DNA from: Kordiimonadales bacterium IMCC3096
Lineage (GTDB): Bacteria > Pseudomonadota > Alphaproteobacteria > Minwuiales > Minwuiaceae
DNA: 64,000 nt
Direction of reading: 5' to 3'
NCBI GenBank assembly: GCA_016865035.1
Contig: CP018227.1
Location: 4,227,442-4,291,441, forward strand
Shown here: in pieces, positions 18,447 to 27,853 of the stretch
Position numbering within the stretch: position 1 is the first letter of the stretch
Layout of the letters: each line of letters starts with the position of its first letter
Position numbers and translations under genes: made by a program
The notes under the pieces: model-generated
The model's database searches: none
What the model saw: the letters and a program-made list of their open reading frames with translations, nothing else
What the model was told of the DNA's origin: nothing

Positions 18447-19667
18447 ATGTCCAGAACAGACCAGCACCACGGAATTGTGGGGGCAGCGCGGCGCGTCCTG
18501 ATCGCACTGTCCACGGCCCTGATCGCCGCTGTGCCGTCTGCAGGGACGGCCGACGCCGCCGATTGCCGGGAGGTGCATCTGACCGATGCGAGCACCGGTG
18601 CGGTGCTGCGCGGCATCGAGGACCTGGCATGGCACGCCCCCAGCAAGCGGATCCTGCTGTCCGCCCATGATCGCTGGGCCGACGGGGATGCGGACGAACC
18701 GGTCGCCAACGGCATCTATGCCATCTCGTTCCCGCGCCTGAAGCGGGAATTCATCGAGGTCTCGCGCCCGATTGACCTGCCGGTTCCGAACCTCACCGAA
18801 CTCTTTCAGGAGGATCAGGTCCTGCACCCGCACGGGTTCGCGCTGTGGGAACCGGAACTGCCGAAGGCGGGCTTTCTGGACCAGCGCATCGGCAAGCAGA
18901 CCGGGCGCCTGATGGTGATCAACCATCGCGAGATGGGAACCGCGCGGCGCGATGACGGCACGGCCGGAACCTCGATCGAGGTCTTCTTCGTCGCCCCGAA
19001 TGGCGCGCTGGATCATGAAGGCACCTATTCGCATCCAGACATATGCGCCGCCAATGACCTGGACGCCCTGGACGGGAACACCGCCATCGTCAGTCTGGAT
19101 CGCGGCGCCTGTGGCGGGATCGGCGCCTTCTTCGAACTGCTGCTGGGACAGGAGCGTTCGAAGATCGCCATGGTCGATCTCACACGCGCCGACGCGCCGG
19201 AGATCCTTGATGACCGTCTGGCATTCGCGAACGGCGTCCTTGTCGACCAAGGCGAGAAACCGACTGTCTATGTGGCGGAGACGCAGGCCGACCGGATCAG
19301 GGCCTACGAACTGATCGACGGGCGCCTGAAACGACCGGCCAGGACCATTCCCGTGCCCGGCGGACCGGACAACCTGGACATGGATGTGGACGGAAACCTG
19401 CTGACCGCCGTGCATCCCGACACGATGGACCTGTATTTCTACATGCGGAAGTGGCCGTTCTTCAGCAGTGCGCCGACACGGCTGATCTCCCTCGACCCGG
19501 ACAGGCCGGACAGCTGCACCCTGTTGCATGATGACCCGGACGGCGACCCGGTCAGCGGCGCCACCGGGGTTCTGCGGATCGATGGCATGCTGATTGCCGG
19601 GTCTGTCACCGATGATGGCCTGCTGCTCTGCCGCGCGCCCGCGAAGCCGGCAGCCTGCGCGGAATGA
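18447..19667 (+). CDS. paraoxonase/arylesterase-like beta-propeller protein, exported
   Basis: The 406-residue product has a signal peptide (hydrophobic core near residues 14-34 ending AADA) and a six-bladed propeller of the SMP-30/paraoxonase type: VLHPHGFALWE, DICAANDLDALDGNTAIVS, FANGVLVDQGEKPTVYVAET and DNLDMDVDGNL correspond to the calcium-site strands. Family enzymes hydrolyse lactones and aryl esters. The start is uncertain because no strong ribosome site is seen; a GTG 39 nt upstream is possible. It overlaps the HAD phosphatase gene by 4 nt. Confidence 0.8.
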   Translation: MSRTDQHHGIVGAARRVLIALSTALIAAVPSAGTADAADCREVHLTDASTGAVLRGIEDLAWHAPSKRILLSAHDRWADGDADEPVANGIYAISFPRLKREFIEVSRPIDLPVPNLTELFQEDQVLHPHGFALWEPELPKAGFLDQRIGKQTGRLMVINHREMGTARRDDGTAGTSIEVFFVAPNGALDHEGTYSHPDICAANDLDALDGNTAIVSLDRGACGGIGAFFELLLGQERSKIAMVDLTRADAPEILDDRLAFANGVLVDQGEKPTVYVAETQADRIRAYELIDGRLKRPARTIPVPGGPDNLDMDVDGNLLTAVHPDTMDLYFYMRKWPFFSSAPTRLISLDPDRPDSCTLLHDDPDGDPVSGATGVLRIDGMLIAGSVTDDGLLLCRAPAKPAACAE

Positions 19668-20323
19668 GCCACCTCGTCATCTTCGACTGCGACGGTGTCC
19701 TGGTGGACAGCGAGCGCCCGGCAAACCGGCTGCTCACCCGCTATCTCAACGACCATGGCGTCGCGATAGAGGTCGAGGAGACGGAGGCGACGTTCGTCGG
19801 CCTGTCGCTGAGCAGTTGCGCGGAGCTTGTGCTTGAAAGATTTGGCGTCCGGCTGCCCGACAGCTTCGTCAGCGACATCCGGACCGGCACCGCCGAGGTG
19901 CTGGCGCGGGAAGTGAAGGCCATTCCCGGTGTGCGCGGCGCGGTGGAGCGGATCACGGCCCTGACCTGCGTCGCATCCTCCGGCGAGGTGAGCAAGATGA
20001 CCCTCACCCTCGGCACGACCGGGATCATCGATCTGTTCGCCGGACGACTGTTCTCCGCCACCATGGTGAAACGCGGCAAGCCCGCGCCCGACCTCTTCCT
20101 GCATGCCGCCCGCGAGATGAATGTCGATCCGCGCGCCTGCGTCGTCGTGGAGGACAGCCCCTTCGGCCTGCAGGCGGCGCGCGCGGCGGGCATGCGGGCG
20201 CTGGGCTTCACCGGCGGCAGTCACCGTGATCACGATCGTGACCGGCAGATGCTGCTGGATGCGGGTGCGGAGGGGGTTTTTCAGCACATGGATGACTTGC
20301 CGGAACTGGTGGTTCGCGTTTAA
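19664..20323 (+). CDS. HAD-superfamily hydrolase (beta-phosphoglucomutase-like)
   Basis: The 219-residue protein shows all HAD motifs: VIFDCDGVLVDSE with nucleophile D8 and D10, CVASSGEVSK (motif II), KRGKPAPDLF with the lysine of motif III, and VVVEDSPFGLQAA (motif IV). A helical cap lies between motifs I and II. It probably dephosphorylates a sugar or alkyl phosphate. The ATG overlaps the arylesterase stop in an ATGA arrangement, so translation is probably coupled. Confidence 0.88.
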   Translation: MSHLVIFDCDGVLVDSERPANRLLTRYLNDHGVAIEVEETEATFVGLSLSSCAELVLERFGVRLPDSFVSDIRTGTAEVLAREVKAIPGVRGAVERITALTCVASSGEVSKMTLTLGTTGIIDLFAGRLFSATMVKRGKPAPDLFLHAAREMNVDPRACVVVEDSPFGLQAARAAGMRALGFTGGSHRDHDRDRQMLLDAGAEGVFQHMDDLPELVVRV

Positions 20324-20383
20324 CCTTCCCGGATAAATGAACGGCGGTCATCAATTCTGCCGACATTGCCCGGGAGGCACAGC

Positions 20384-21610
20384 ATGAACGAACAGACACC
20401 GGTCGCCGACGCACCGCTCTTCAACCCGTTCTCGCCGGAGTTCCTGCGCAATCCCTACCCGTCATTCGAGTTGCTGCGCGAAAACCAGCCGCTGATGAAG
20501 ACGCCCCTGGGATTCTGGGTCGCATCCCGCTACGCCGACGTGCAGATGATCCTGAAGGACCGCCGCTTCGGGAAGGGTTTCGACGAGCGCATGAAGATGC
20601 GTAACGGTGACGATGTCTTCGACAATCCGGTCTACGCCAACATGCGCACATGGATGCTGGTCCAGGACCCGCCGGACCACAGCCGCCTGCGCGGCCTCGT
20701 CTCCAAGGCCTTCACGGCACGCCGCATCGACGGATTGCGTCCCCAGATCCAGACGCTTGTCGATGAGTTGCTGGACCGGGCGGCACCGCGCGGCCGGATG
20801 GACTTCATCCGGGACTTTGCCTATCCGCTGCCGGTGAACGTGATCTGCGACATGCTCGGCATCCCGCCGGAGGATCGCAGCCACTTCGAGTTCGGTTCCA
20901 AGATCTCCGGGCGGCTGATCGACCCGACCCCGGTCAGCGCAGAGGAACTGCAGGAGATCGGCGACGGCTTTTCGCGGCAGGAGGCCTATTTCCGCGACCT
21001 GTTCTCCCGCCGCCGCGCCGAACCGCAGGACGATCTGACGACGGTCCTGGTGCAGGCGGAGGAAGCCGGCGAACGGCTGACGGAGGCGGAACTGGTCGGA
21101 AACGTGATCCTGCTGTTCGGCGCCGGGCACGAAACGACCGTCAACCTGCTGGGCAACGGGCTCCTCGCCCTGCTGCAGAACCCGGACGAGTACGCCAAGC
21201 TGCGTGACAATCCCGATCTGGTGCCGGGCGCGATCGAGGAGATGCTGCGCTTCGATTCCTCCGTGCAGATGACCGGCCGCACCGCGATGGAAGATGTCGA
21301 GGTCAATGGCGTCACCATTCCGAAGGGCGACCACATCATCAATCTGCTGGGGTCGGCCAATCGCGACGGCGCCGCGTTCGACGCACCGGAAAGCTTCCGC
21401 GTTGACCGCAAGGATGTGCGACCGATGTCCTTCGGTGGCGGCATTCACTTCTGCCTCGGCGCCCAGCTTGCGCGGGTGGAAGCCGATATCGCATTCCGCA
21501 GCCTGCTGGCGCGACTGCCCGATCTGCGGCTGGAGAAGCCCGACGAGCCGGACTGGCGTCCGACATTCACCTTGCGGGGCCTGACCTCCCTGCCGATCGC
21601 CTGGGGCTGA
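20384..21610 (+). CDS. cytochrome P450
   Basis: The 408-residue product has P450 landmarks: I-helix LLFGAGHETTVNLLGNGL (E250, T251), ExxR in EEMLRF (E286, R289), and the heme loop FGGGIHFCLGAQLAR with ligand C357. It resembles soluble bacterial class I P450s, which need a ferredoxin and reductase; neither is encoded beside it. ATG 20384 has GGGAGG upstream. The substrate is unknown; a DUF2889 gene follows 154 nt downstream on the same strand. Confidence 0.93.
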   Translation: MNEQTPVADAPLFNPFSPEFLRNPYPSFELLRENQPLMKTPLGFWVASRYADVQMILKDRRFGKGFDERMKMRNGDDVFDNPVYANMRTWMLVQDPPDHSRLRGLVSKAFTARRIDGLRPQIQTLVDELLDRAAPRGRMDFIRDFAYPLPVNVICDMLGIPPEDRSHFEFGSKISGRLIDPTPVSAEELQEIGDGFSRQEAYFRDLFSRRRAEPQDDLTTVLVQAEEAGERLTEAELVGNVILLFGAGHETTVNLLGNGLLALLQNPDEYAKLRDNPDLVPGAIEEMLRFDSSVQMTGRTAMEDVEVNGVTIPKGDHIINLLGSANRDGAAFDAPESFRVDRKDVRPMSFGGGIHFCLGAQLARVEADIAFRSLLARLPDLRLEKPDEPDWRPTFTLRGLTSLPIAWG

Positions 21611-21764
21611 CGGCCAGCCGGTCCCGGGCTGCCGCGATCTTCCTGCCCGGACCCGCGGATCGGGACACGGGAGATACCCGCCATTCGTGAACCGGTCTGG
21701 ACCTGTGCCATTTCACTGGTATCTTCCGCCGTCGCCCGCTTAGTGCAATTGCTGGAGAACCATG

Positions 21765-22322
21765 ATGGCCCTGTCCGAACCGGCCCAACGCGCCCACCGC
21801 CATACGCGCAAGATCGAGATCTGCGGATATGAGAGGGAAGATGGCTTGTGGGACATGGAAGGCATGATCTCCGACCACAAGCCGGTGCCCTACGGGAACA
21901 TGATGGAACGGCGCGACGACGGCATGGTTCACAAGATGTGGCTGCGCCTGACCGTCGATGAGGACATGATGATCCATGCCGCCGAGGCCTGGTCGGAAAT
22001 CACGCCCTACAGCATGTGCAAGGAAGTCGCGCCGAACTTCGCCGCGCTTGCCGGCCTGCGGATCGGACCGGGCTTCAACAGGAAGGCCCGCGAGAGGGTC
22101 GGCGGCACCGCGGGCTGCACCCATATCGTCGAACTGCTGCCACAGATGGCCACGGCCACCATGCAGACCATCTGGCCGATCAAGAACATGGGCGGCAAGA
22201 AAGCTGACGGGCGCCCCGGAATCCTGAACACCTGCCACGCCTGGGCAGACTACAGCCCCGTGGTGAAGGAGAAGTTCCCGGATTACTACGTGGAACCGAA
22301 AGCGGGCAAGATCGACGCCTGA
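21765..22322 (+). CDS. DUF2889 domain protein
   Basis: This 185-residue product matches DUF2889 proteins: HTRKIEICGYEREDGLWDME, then LRLTVDEDMMIHAAEAWSEI, the invariant RVGGTAGCTHIVELLP and ILNTCHAWADYSPVVKEKFP. The family is proteobacterial and of unknown function, often near catabolic genes. A tandem ATGATG gives two possible starts; the second (21765) has better spacing from GGAG (7 nt). It may be co-expressed with the P450 but 154 nt separate them. Confidence 0.8.
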   Translation: MALSEPAQRAHRHTRKIEICGYEREDGLWDMEGMISDHKPVPYGNMMERRDDGMVHKMWLRLTVDEDMMIHAAEAWSEITPYSMCKEVAPNFAALAGLRIGPGFNRKARERVGGTAGCTHIVELLPQMATATMQTIWPIKNMGGKKADGRPGILNTCHAWADYSPVVKEKFPDYYVEPKAGKIDA

Positions 22323-22499
22323 TCCCGGACGCCAACGCCGGAGAAATGAAGTATCAGACTACCCCTTTCACTCATCTGATGCGATTGGTACTGTGATCGC
22401 ACGGTTCTTGCATCGACGCCAGGGTTAACAGTTGAGATGCTGGATCGGTAACGATTTGGCACATCTTTTCATGTCACCTTCGCGTTTTGGAGTCGGGGA

Positions 22500-24797
22500 G
22501 TGTCAGACATAGGTTCCGGACGGCGGGCAGGACGGATTGGCCAGGGGTGGTTGCGTTACGCAGCGCCGCTGATTGCCATTGCCGGTGTTGCTGCTGTCGT
22601 TCTGATCTTCAATGCCGACCTTTTCGCGGGCGAAGGCAAGATCGCCATCGGCCCCAAGTCCGTCAGCGCCCTCGTCATCATCATTGTCCTGATCGTCGGT
22701 GTCCTGATCGAGGATGCGCGGCGTAAGTACATGCGGCTCAACAGCCAGAACCATCGCATGACGGAGATGGCGGACCGCCTGTCTGAGACGGTCGAACTGC
22801 TCAACGACATGAACTCCACCCTCCGCGCCAACGAGGAACGCTATCGCGGCCTGGTCGAGACCCAGCATGACCTGATCGTGCGACTGGACTCCCGCGGCCG
22901 CCTGAGCTTCGCCAATGAAGCACTCGGCCGGACCCTGGGGATCAGCAACGAAGACGCCATCGGCAAGCCCCTGACGGTCAATGTGGCCGTCGAGGAGGGA
23001 TCGCAGCCCTTCGACCTGCAACGCATCAGCATCCCCCCCTACCGCGCCAGCTACGACCAGCGTGTCCTGACCAGCAACGGCTGGCGCTGGATTGCCTGGG
23101 AAGATGTGGCGCTGCGCGACCCGGACGGACGCATCACCGAGATCCAGCGGGTCGGGCGCGACATCACGGACCGCAAGGAGACGGAGCGGGAGCTCGGCGT
23201 AGCCCGCGACGAGGCGGAGGCCGCGAACCGCGCCAAGTCCGGCTTCCTGGCCACCATGAGCCACGAGATCCGCACCCCGATGAACGGTGTTCTGGGCATG
23301 ACCAGCCTGCTGCTCGATACCGAACTGACGGCAGAACAGAAGAATTACGCCGATGCGGTTCAGGAATCCGGCCAGTCGCTGCTGACCCTGATCAACGACA
23401 TTCTCGACTTCTCCAAGATCGAAGCCGGCTATCTGGAGTTCGAGAGCATTGATGTCGATATTGCCGGACTGTGCGAGAAGATCGCCGAACTGCTGGCGCC
23501 CCGGGCGTTCGAGCGCGGCATCGAGGTCATGGCCATGGCCGACCCGGACATTCCGCGGCACCTGATCGGTGACCCGGGCCGTCTGCGCCAGGCCATCGTC
23601 AACCTGGCTGGCAACGCCGTGAAATTCACCCACGAAGGCGGCGTCGTGATTGCGCTGCGCCTCTTGCAGGACCGGCCCGATTCCGCGGCCATCCGCGTGG
23701 AGATCATCGACAGCGGCATCGGCATCCCCGAAGACAAGCAGGCACAGTTGTTCGAGGAATTCACGCAGGTCGATTCCTCGGTCTCCCGGCGTTACGGCGG
23801 TACCGGCCTGGGTCTGGCGATCACCCGGCGTATCGTCGAGAAGATGGGCGGCGAGATCGGCCTGATCAGCGAAAAGGAAAAGGGCAGCACCTTCTGGTTC
23901 GAGATCGAACTGAAGAAGGCCAAGGGCGGCACTTCCCCCCGCGCCGAAGCGCGTCTGGACCAGAAACGCATTCTGGTGGCTGAAGCCAATCGTATCGCCC
24001 GCTGGGCGCTGGCCGATCAACTGACCGACGGCGGCGCGATTGCGAAGCGCACCTCCAGCGGCGGGCAGGCACTGGAACTGCTGCGCGCCGCGGCTGCCAA
24101 GGGCACACCCTACGATTCCGTCCTCTTCGACGGGTCGCTGGAAGACGTTCCCGCGACAGAATTCATCGAACAGCTGCGGGCGGACCCCAAGCTCGCATCG
24201 ACGCGCGCCATTGTCATGCTGCCGGTCAGTCGCCGCGCCGAGAACGAACCGCTGAAGAATGCCGGTTTCGATGGCTATCTGACGAAGCCGATCCGCCGCC
24301 GCTCTCTCTACCGTCTGCTGACACCTGAACTGGAAGTGGACGATCAGGTCGATGTGAATGACGACGACGATGATGCCGCCAGGCCGGTCAGGGCCGCCAG
24401 TTCCGGTCCGCTGCGGATCCTGCTGGCGGAGGACAACGAGATCAATCAGATGCTCGCTCTCGCCCTGCTGGGCAAGAACGGCCACAAGGTGACCGCGGTC
24501 GAGAACGGCGCGGAGGCCGAGATCGCGGTTCGTGACAATGACTTCGACCTGGTGCTGATGGATATTCACATGCCTGAAGTCGATGGTCTGGAAGCCACCC
24601 GTCGCATCAGGGCACTGGATGGCAACAAGCTCGATATCCCGATCATCGCCCTGACCGCCAACGCGATGGCAGAGGACAAGCAGATGTGCCTCGACGCCGG
24701 CATGGACGACTATCTGGCCAAGCCGATCAACGAGGCGGAACTGAACGCGGCCATGGAACACTGGCGGGCCGGACGCAGTGCCGGTCCGCGCACCTGA
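22500..24797 (+). CDS. hybrid sensor histidine kinase with two receiver domains
   Basis: The 765-residue protein has two membrane segments (about 20-38 and 55-71), a coiled coil, a PAS domain (110-226), a HisKA domain with H255 in [10 protein letters not shown], a HATPase domain (N372, [14 protein letters not shown]) and two receiver domains (490-610 and 638-760). The second receiver has a complete acidic pocket (LAEDN) and phosphoacceptor D688 in LVLMDIHMP. The first has VAEAN, losing one acidic residue, but keeps D544. An acidic linker (about 613-628) lies between receivers. It starts at GTG 22500 with GGAG upstream. No cognate output regulator is adjacent. Confidence 0.93.
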   Translation: MSDIGSGRRAGRIGQGWLRYAAPLIAIAGVAAVVLIFNADLFAGEGKIAIGPKSVSALVIIIVLIVGVLIEDARRKYMRLNSQNHRMTEMADRLSETVELLNDMNSTLRANEERYRGLVETQHDLIVRLDSRGRLSFANEALGRTLGISNEDAIGKPLTVNVAVEEGSQPFDLQRISIPPYRASYDQRVLTSNGWRWIAWEDVALRDPDGRITEIQRVGRDITDRKETERELGVARDEAEAANRAKSGFLATMSHEIRTPMNGVLGMTSLLLDTELTAEQKNYADAVQESGQSLLTLINDILDFSKIEAGYLEFESIDVDIAGLCEKIAELLAPRAFERGIEVMAMADPDIPRHLIGDPGRLRQAIVNLAGNAVKFTHEGGVVIALRLLQDRPDSAAIRVEIIDSGIGIPEDKQAQLFEEFTQVDSSVSRRYGGTGLGLAITRRIVEKMGGEIGLISEKEKGSTFWFEIELKKAKGGTSPRAEARLDQKRILVAEANRIARWALADQLTDGGAIAKRTSSGGQALELLRAAAAKGTPYDSVLFDGSLEDVPATEFIEQLRADPKLASTRAIVMLPVSRRAENEPLKNAGFDGYLTKPIRRRSLYRLLTPELEVDDQVDVNDDDDDAARPVRAASSGPLRILLAEDNEINQMLALALLGKNGHKVTAVENGAEAEIAVRDNDFDLVLMDIHMPEVDGLEATRRIRALDGNKLDIPIIALTANAMAEDKQMCLDAGMDDYLAKPINEAELNAAMEHWRAGRSAGPRT

Positions 24798-24813
24798 CGT
24801 CCCCTGCCCGGCA

Positions 24814-24852
24814 GCATGCAAGGACGCCCGGTGACCGGGGATGCTTGCATGC
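24814..24852 (+). terminator. nested hairpin after the hybrid kinase
   Basis: A 9-bp outer stem (GCATGCAAG at 24814-24822 and its complement at 24844-24852) encloses a second hairpin, CCCGGTGACCGGG at 24827-24839, starting 16 nt after the kinase stop. A C-rich stretch follows instead of a T-run, so it is a probable but non-canonical terminator. Confidence 0.5.
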
Positions 24853-24918
24853 CCCCCGACTTTACCGATAGAGCATTGGGACATGATCATGTCGATCATC
24901 TGCTGAAGGGGATGCACC

Positions 24919-25629
24919 ATGTCAGGCAAGGACGCTCTGCTGGCGAAGATCAGCGCGGCCAATCAGGGCAACCCCCTGCGCAGATCACCGGAGGAATTGG
25001 CGGCACGGATCGCCGATCCGAAAGCCAATCTCATTCCCGCACGCGCAGACCGGCCCGAGCCGGAACGCTATGCCCTGTTCCTGGCGAAGTGCCGCGAACT
25101 GGCGATCACCGTTGACGAGATTGCGGCCCCTGAAGCGGTCCCGCAGGCGGTTGCCGATTACCTGAAGGGCCTGAACCTGCCTGGCAGGCTGAAGCTGTCG
25201 CCGTCGCCCGATGTGACGGATCTGCCCTGGGACAGCGCACCGCTGCTGGAGGTTTCCTCAGGTGCCGCGGAGATTACCGACCAGACAGGCGTAACGCCCG
25301 CTTTCGCCGGCATCGCGGAGACCGGAACGCTGGTTTTCGCCTCCAGTCCGGAGACTCCGCCGACCCTCAACTTCGTCCCCGACAACCATATCGTCGTCAT
25401 GCGCCGCAGCCAGGTCGTGCGCGCCATGGAGGACGCCTTCGGCATGGCACGGGAGCGGTTCGGTGCCGGGGTGCTGCCGCGCACGCTCAATCTCGTTTCC
25501 GGGCCATCCCGCACCGGCGACGTGGAGCAGAAGATTGTCATGGGCGCGCATGGCCCGCGTCGCCTGCATGTCGTGATGGTGGATGACATGGCTGACGGTG
25601 TCGGACGGGATGCCGCCGGCGAGGACTGA
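24919..25629 (+). CDS. LutC/YkgG-type LUD domain protein
   Basis: The 236-residue product matches LutC: an N-terminal helical part, then LEVSSGAAEITDQTGVTPAF, AGIAETGTLVFASS, NFVPDNHIVVMRRSQVV and the terminal SGPSRTGDVEQKIVMGAHGP, which is diagnostic. LutC proteins act with LutA and LutB in L-lactate oxidation, but neither partner is present in this window, so the role here is uncertain. AAGGGG precedes the ATG. The next gene (Smr) begins 4 nt after this stop. Confidence 0.88.
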   Translation: MSGKDALLAKISAANQGNPLRRSPEELAARIADPKANLIPARADRPEPERYALFLAKCRELAITVDEIAAPEAVPQAVADYLKGLNLPGRLKLSPSPDVTDLPWDSAPLLEVSSGAAEITDQTGVTPAFAGIAETGTLVFASSPETPPTLNFVPDNHIVVMRRSQVVRAMEDAFGMARERFGAGVLPRTLNLVSGPSRTGDVEQKIVMGAHGPRRLHVVMVDDMADGVGRDAAGED

Positions 25630-25633
25630 GGAC

Positions 25634-26329
25634 ATGGCCCGCGTGCCCCGCAGACCGAAGGGCAAGACCGGCGACAGGGATGACACCGACCTGTGGCAAC
25701 GGGTGGCGCAGACCGTGACTCCCCTGCCCTCGACCATGGAACGGCTGAAGGATCTGGAGCGGCGTCGCGCGGAGGCCGCTCAGCCTCCAGCAGGCACGGA
25801 GACCGCGAAACCCGTCGCATCCAGGGGCAGCAGCCGGAAGAAGTCGACGACACCTCCCGCTGCTACACCAGCGCCCGTACAGCCAGCCACACCACGACCG
25901 ATGACCCCCACCGAACAGCCGTCACCTGCCGCCCGTGGACGCGTTGCGGGACTGGATCGGCGAACCGCGGAGCGGCTGCGCAAGGGCACCTTCCAGATCG
26001 ACGCGAGGCTGGACCTGCATGGCCTCAACCGCGAACAGGCTCATGCGGCCCTGCGCCAGCGGGTGCGGGCCTGTCATGCCGCTGGGCTGCGGTGCCTGCT
26101 GGTCATCACCGGCAAGGGCAACAGGGGCCGGACGGAAAGCGACAGTCCCTACTTCAATCCTGAGCCACCCGGTCGTCTGAAACGTGAAGTGCCGGGTTGG
26201 CTTGCGGCCGGCGACCTCGCCCCCCTGGTCCTGTCAACGGCACCGGCCGTGCCGCGCGACGGCGGCAGCGGCGCACTTTATGTCCTGCTGCGACGGCGTC
26301 GGGATGACAGGCGGGATGACAGCGGATGA
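25634..26329 (+). CDS. Smr domain protein
   Basis: The 231-residue protein has a basic, proline-rich N-terminal half (about 1-110) and a C-terminal Smr domain: LDLHGLNREQAHAALRQRV, LLVITGKGNRG, then GRLKREVPGWL. The domain is related to the MutS2 C-terminus and has nicking or RNA-binding activity in studied proteins; the exact role here is unknown. It follows lutC by 4 nt and overlaps the XRE regulator gene by 4 nt (ATGA), so the three are one operon. Confidence 0.88.
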   Translation: MARVPRRPKGKTGDRDDTDLWQRVAQTVTPLPSTMERLKDLERRRAEAAQPPAGTETAKPVASRGSSRKKSTTPPAATPAPVQPATPRPMTPTEQPSPAARGRVAGLDRRTAERLRKGTFQIDARLDLHGLNREQAHAALRQRVRACHAAGLRCLLVITGKGNRGRTESDSPYFNPEPPGRLKREVPGWLAAGDLAPLVLSTAPAVPRDGGSGALYVLLRRRRDDRRDDSG

Positions 26330-26718
26330 CGCCCTTCGGCACGCGTGTCAGGGCGCTGCGCGAGCGTCAGGGACTGACACTCAGCCGCATGGCGGCGGAC
26401 CTTCAGCTCACGCCTGCCTATCTCTCGGCGCTGGAGCATGGTCACCGCAGTCGCCCGAGCTGGTCGCTGGTGCAGCAGATCATCGACTATTTCAATCTGA
26501 TCTGGGAGGACGCGGACGACCTGCGCGAGCTTGCCCGCATGTCCCACCCGCGCGTCGTGATAGATACCGCCGGTCTCAGCGCGAAGGCGACACTGCTGGC
26601 CAATCGCCTGGCGGCAGAGATCGCGGCGACCGATGAGCGTGTCCTGGACGAGATGCTGACTGTCCTGGACCGTGCCGAGCGGCCGGACAGTGCCGGAACC
26701 GACAGCGATCCGCCCTGA
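26326..26718 (+). CDS. XRE-family helix-turn-helix regulator
   Basis: The 130-residue protein has a lambda-repressor-like HTH at about residues 6-62 (VRALRERQGLTLSRMAADLQ, LTPAYLSALEHG) and a short helical tail with a SHPRVVIDTAGLS segment. It overlaps the Smr gene stop by 4 nt, so it belongs to the lutC-smr unit. It could be the operon's own regulator; no operator is evident. The convergent bamE gene ends 6 nt away. Confidence 0.87.
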   Translation: MTPFGTRVRALRERQGLTLSRMAADLQLTPAYLSALEHGHRSRPSWSLVQQIIDYFNLIWEDADDLRELARMSHPRVVIDTAGLSAKATLLANRLAAEIAATDERVLDEMLTVLDRAERPDSAGTDSDPP

Positions 26719-26724
26719 GGGCCT

Positions 26725-27168
26725 CTACTGCTGACCGACGCCCAGCAGCCCGTTGCCGAACAGTTGCTCGAAGAAGCCCAGCTTCTCACCCTGTGTCGGC
26801 GTTGTCCGTGACGCGACCCGGATATCCTTGGCGTCCTTCAGGTCATATTCCCTGATCTTCTCGACACGCCCCACCTCGTCGAAGTCGACGGCGACGACCT
26901 GCTGGCCCACCACCTCCGCATCCAGTTCGGTGATGCTCTCTATCTGTTTCGAGATGTAGTACCAGGTATCCGCATTCTCCCGGAACGTCGCCACGCTGGA
27001 CGGGCTGCCGAGAATGTCGCCCACCTGTTGCTGTGTCGTGATGCCGGGCTGGATGCGATCGATGCGTTCCCGGTCGAGGTGATAGCCCTCGACATGCGTG
27101 TCGGGTGTACAGGCCGCGAGCAGGCCCGCAACAACGGCCAGAACCATGAAATTCCTGCGTCCAAACAT
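26725..27168 (-). CDS. bamE: outer-membrane assembly lipoprotein BamE
   Basis: The 147-residue product starts MFGRRNFMVLAVVAGLLAAC with a lipobox (LLAAC), then the BamE/SmpA fold: DRIQPGITTQQQVGDILGSP, ADTWYYISKQ and VVAVDFDEVGRVEKI. BamE is the small lipoprotein of the BAM complex that inserts outer-membrane proteins. ATG 27168 is chosen for the signal peptide; a longer open frame runs 54 codons upstream. It is divergent from the cbp3-yceD operon across 139 nt, as often seen in alphaproteobacteria. Confidence 0.93.
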   Translation of the reverse strand: MFGRRNFMVLAVVAGLLAACTPDTHVEGYHLDRERIDRIQPGITTQQQVGDILGSPSSVATFRENADTWYYISKQIESITELDAEVVGQQVVAVDFDEVGRVEKIREYDLKDAKDIRVASRTTPTQGEKLGFFEQLFGNGLLGVGQQ

Positions 27169-27307
27169 GTCGTTCCGATCCACCCTGACCGTCCGGCCAT
27201 TGACGCCGGGCCCTCGCGGACCTAGCTGTTGCTTTCCGATTGCCCGAACCGCACCGTCCGAGTCAACTGCGGAACCCTGAAGTCTGCTGCGGAAGACCCC
27301 AGATATC

Positions 27308-27853
27308 ATGTCCCTGTTCGATCTGATCAAGCCCGACCCGATGCGAAAGACCGCCCACTCGCTCTACAGCATGGCGGGTGAACAGGCACGGCTGCCCTTC
27401 TTCTACACCGACTGGAACGTCGACGACACGTTTGACGGGCGCTTCGACCTGCTGGTGCTGCACGTCCATCTGCTGATCCGCCGCGCGAACAAGGAGGCCC
27501 GGCCTGCCCCGCGGCTGGCGCAGTACCTGTTCGACGTGATGCTGAAGGATCTGGACCAGGGGCTGCGCCTCTCCGGCGTCGGGGACATCGGCATCGGGCA
27601 CAGGGTCAAGAAGATGTCGCACGCCTACTACGGGCGCGCGACAGCCTATGATGCGGCGCTGGACGCAGGCGACGCCATGGCCCTGCAGCAGGCGCTGCAC
27701 AGGAACGTCTATCGCGCGGACCCCGATGACGACGCCACCCTGCCGGCGCTCGCGGCCTATGTCATGGCCAACTGGGACATGCTTTCAGCACTGCCCTTCG
27801 CGGACATGGCGGCCGAGCGTTTCACGTTCCTGATGCCGGACAGGGAGGTCTGA
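27308..27853 (+). CDS. ubiquinol-cytochrome c chaperone (Cbp3/UQCC1-like)
   Basis: The 181-residue product matches the PF03981 family: YDARLPFFYTDW-like ARLPFFYTDWNVDDTFDGRF, LVLHVHLLIRRA, LFDVMLKDLDQGLRLSGVGD and GRATAYDAAL. The mitochondrial homologue Cbp3 assists cytochrome b assembly into complex III; the alphaproteobacterial gene precedes yceD by convention. The stop overlaps the yceD start by one nucleotide. Confidence 0.9.
   Translation: MSLFDLIKPDPMRKTAHSLYSMAGEQARLPFFYTDWNVDDTFDGRFDLLVLHVHLLIRRANKEARPAPRLAQYLFDVMLKDLDQGLRLSGVGDIGIGHRVKKMSHAYYGRATAYDAALDAGDAMALQQALHRNVYRADPDDDATLPALAAYVMANWDMLSALPFADMAAERFTFLMPDREV

Noticed and set aside
22503..24962. 819-codon minus-strand open frame
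   Set aside because: It lies antisense to the hybrid kinase, which has complete domains; the antisense product shows no family features.
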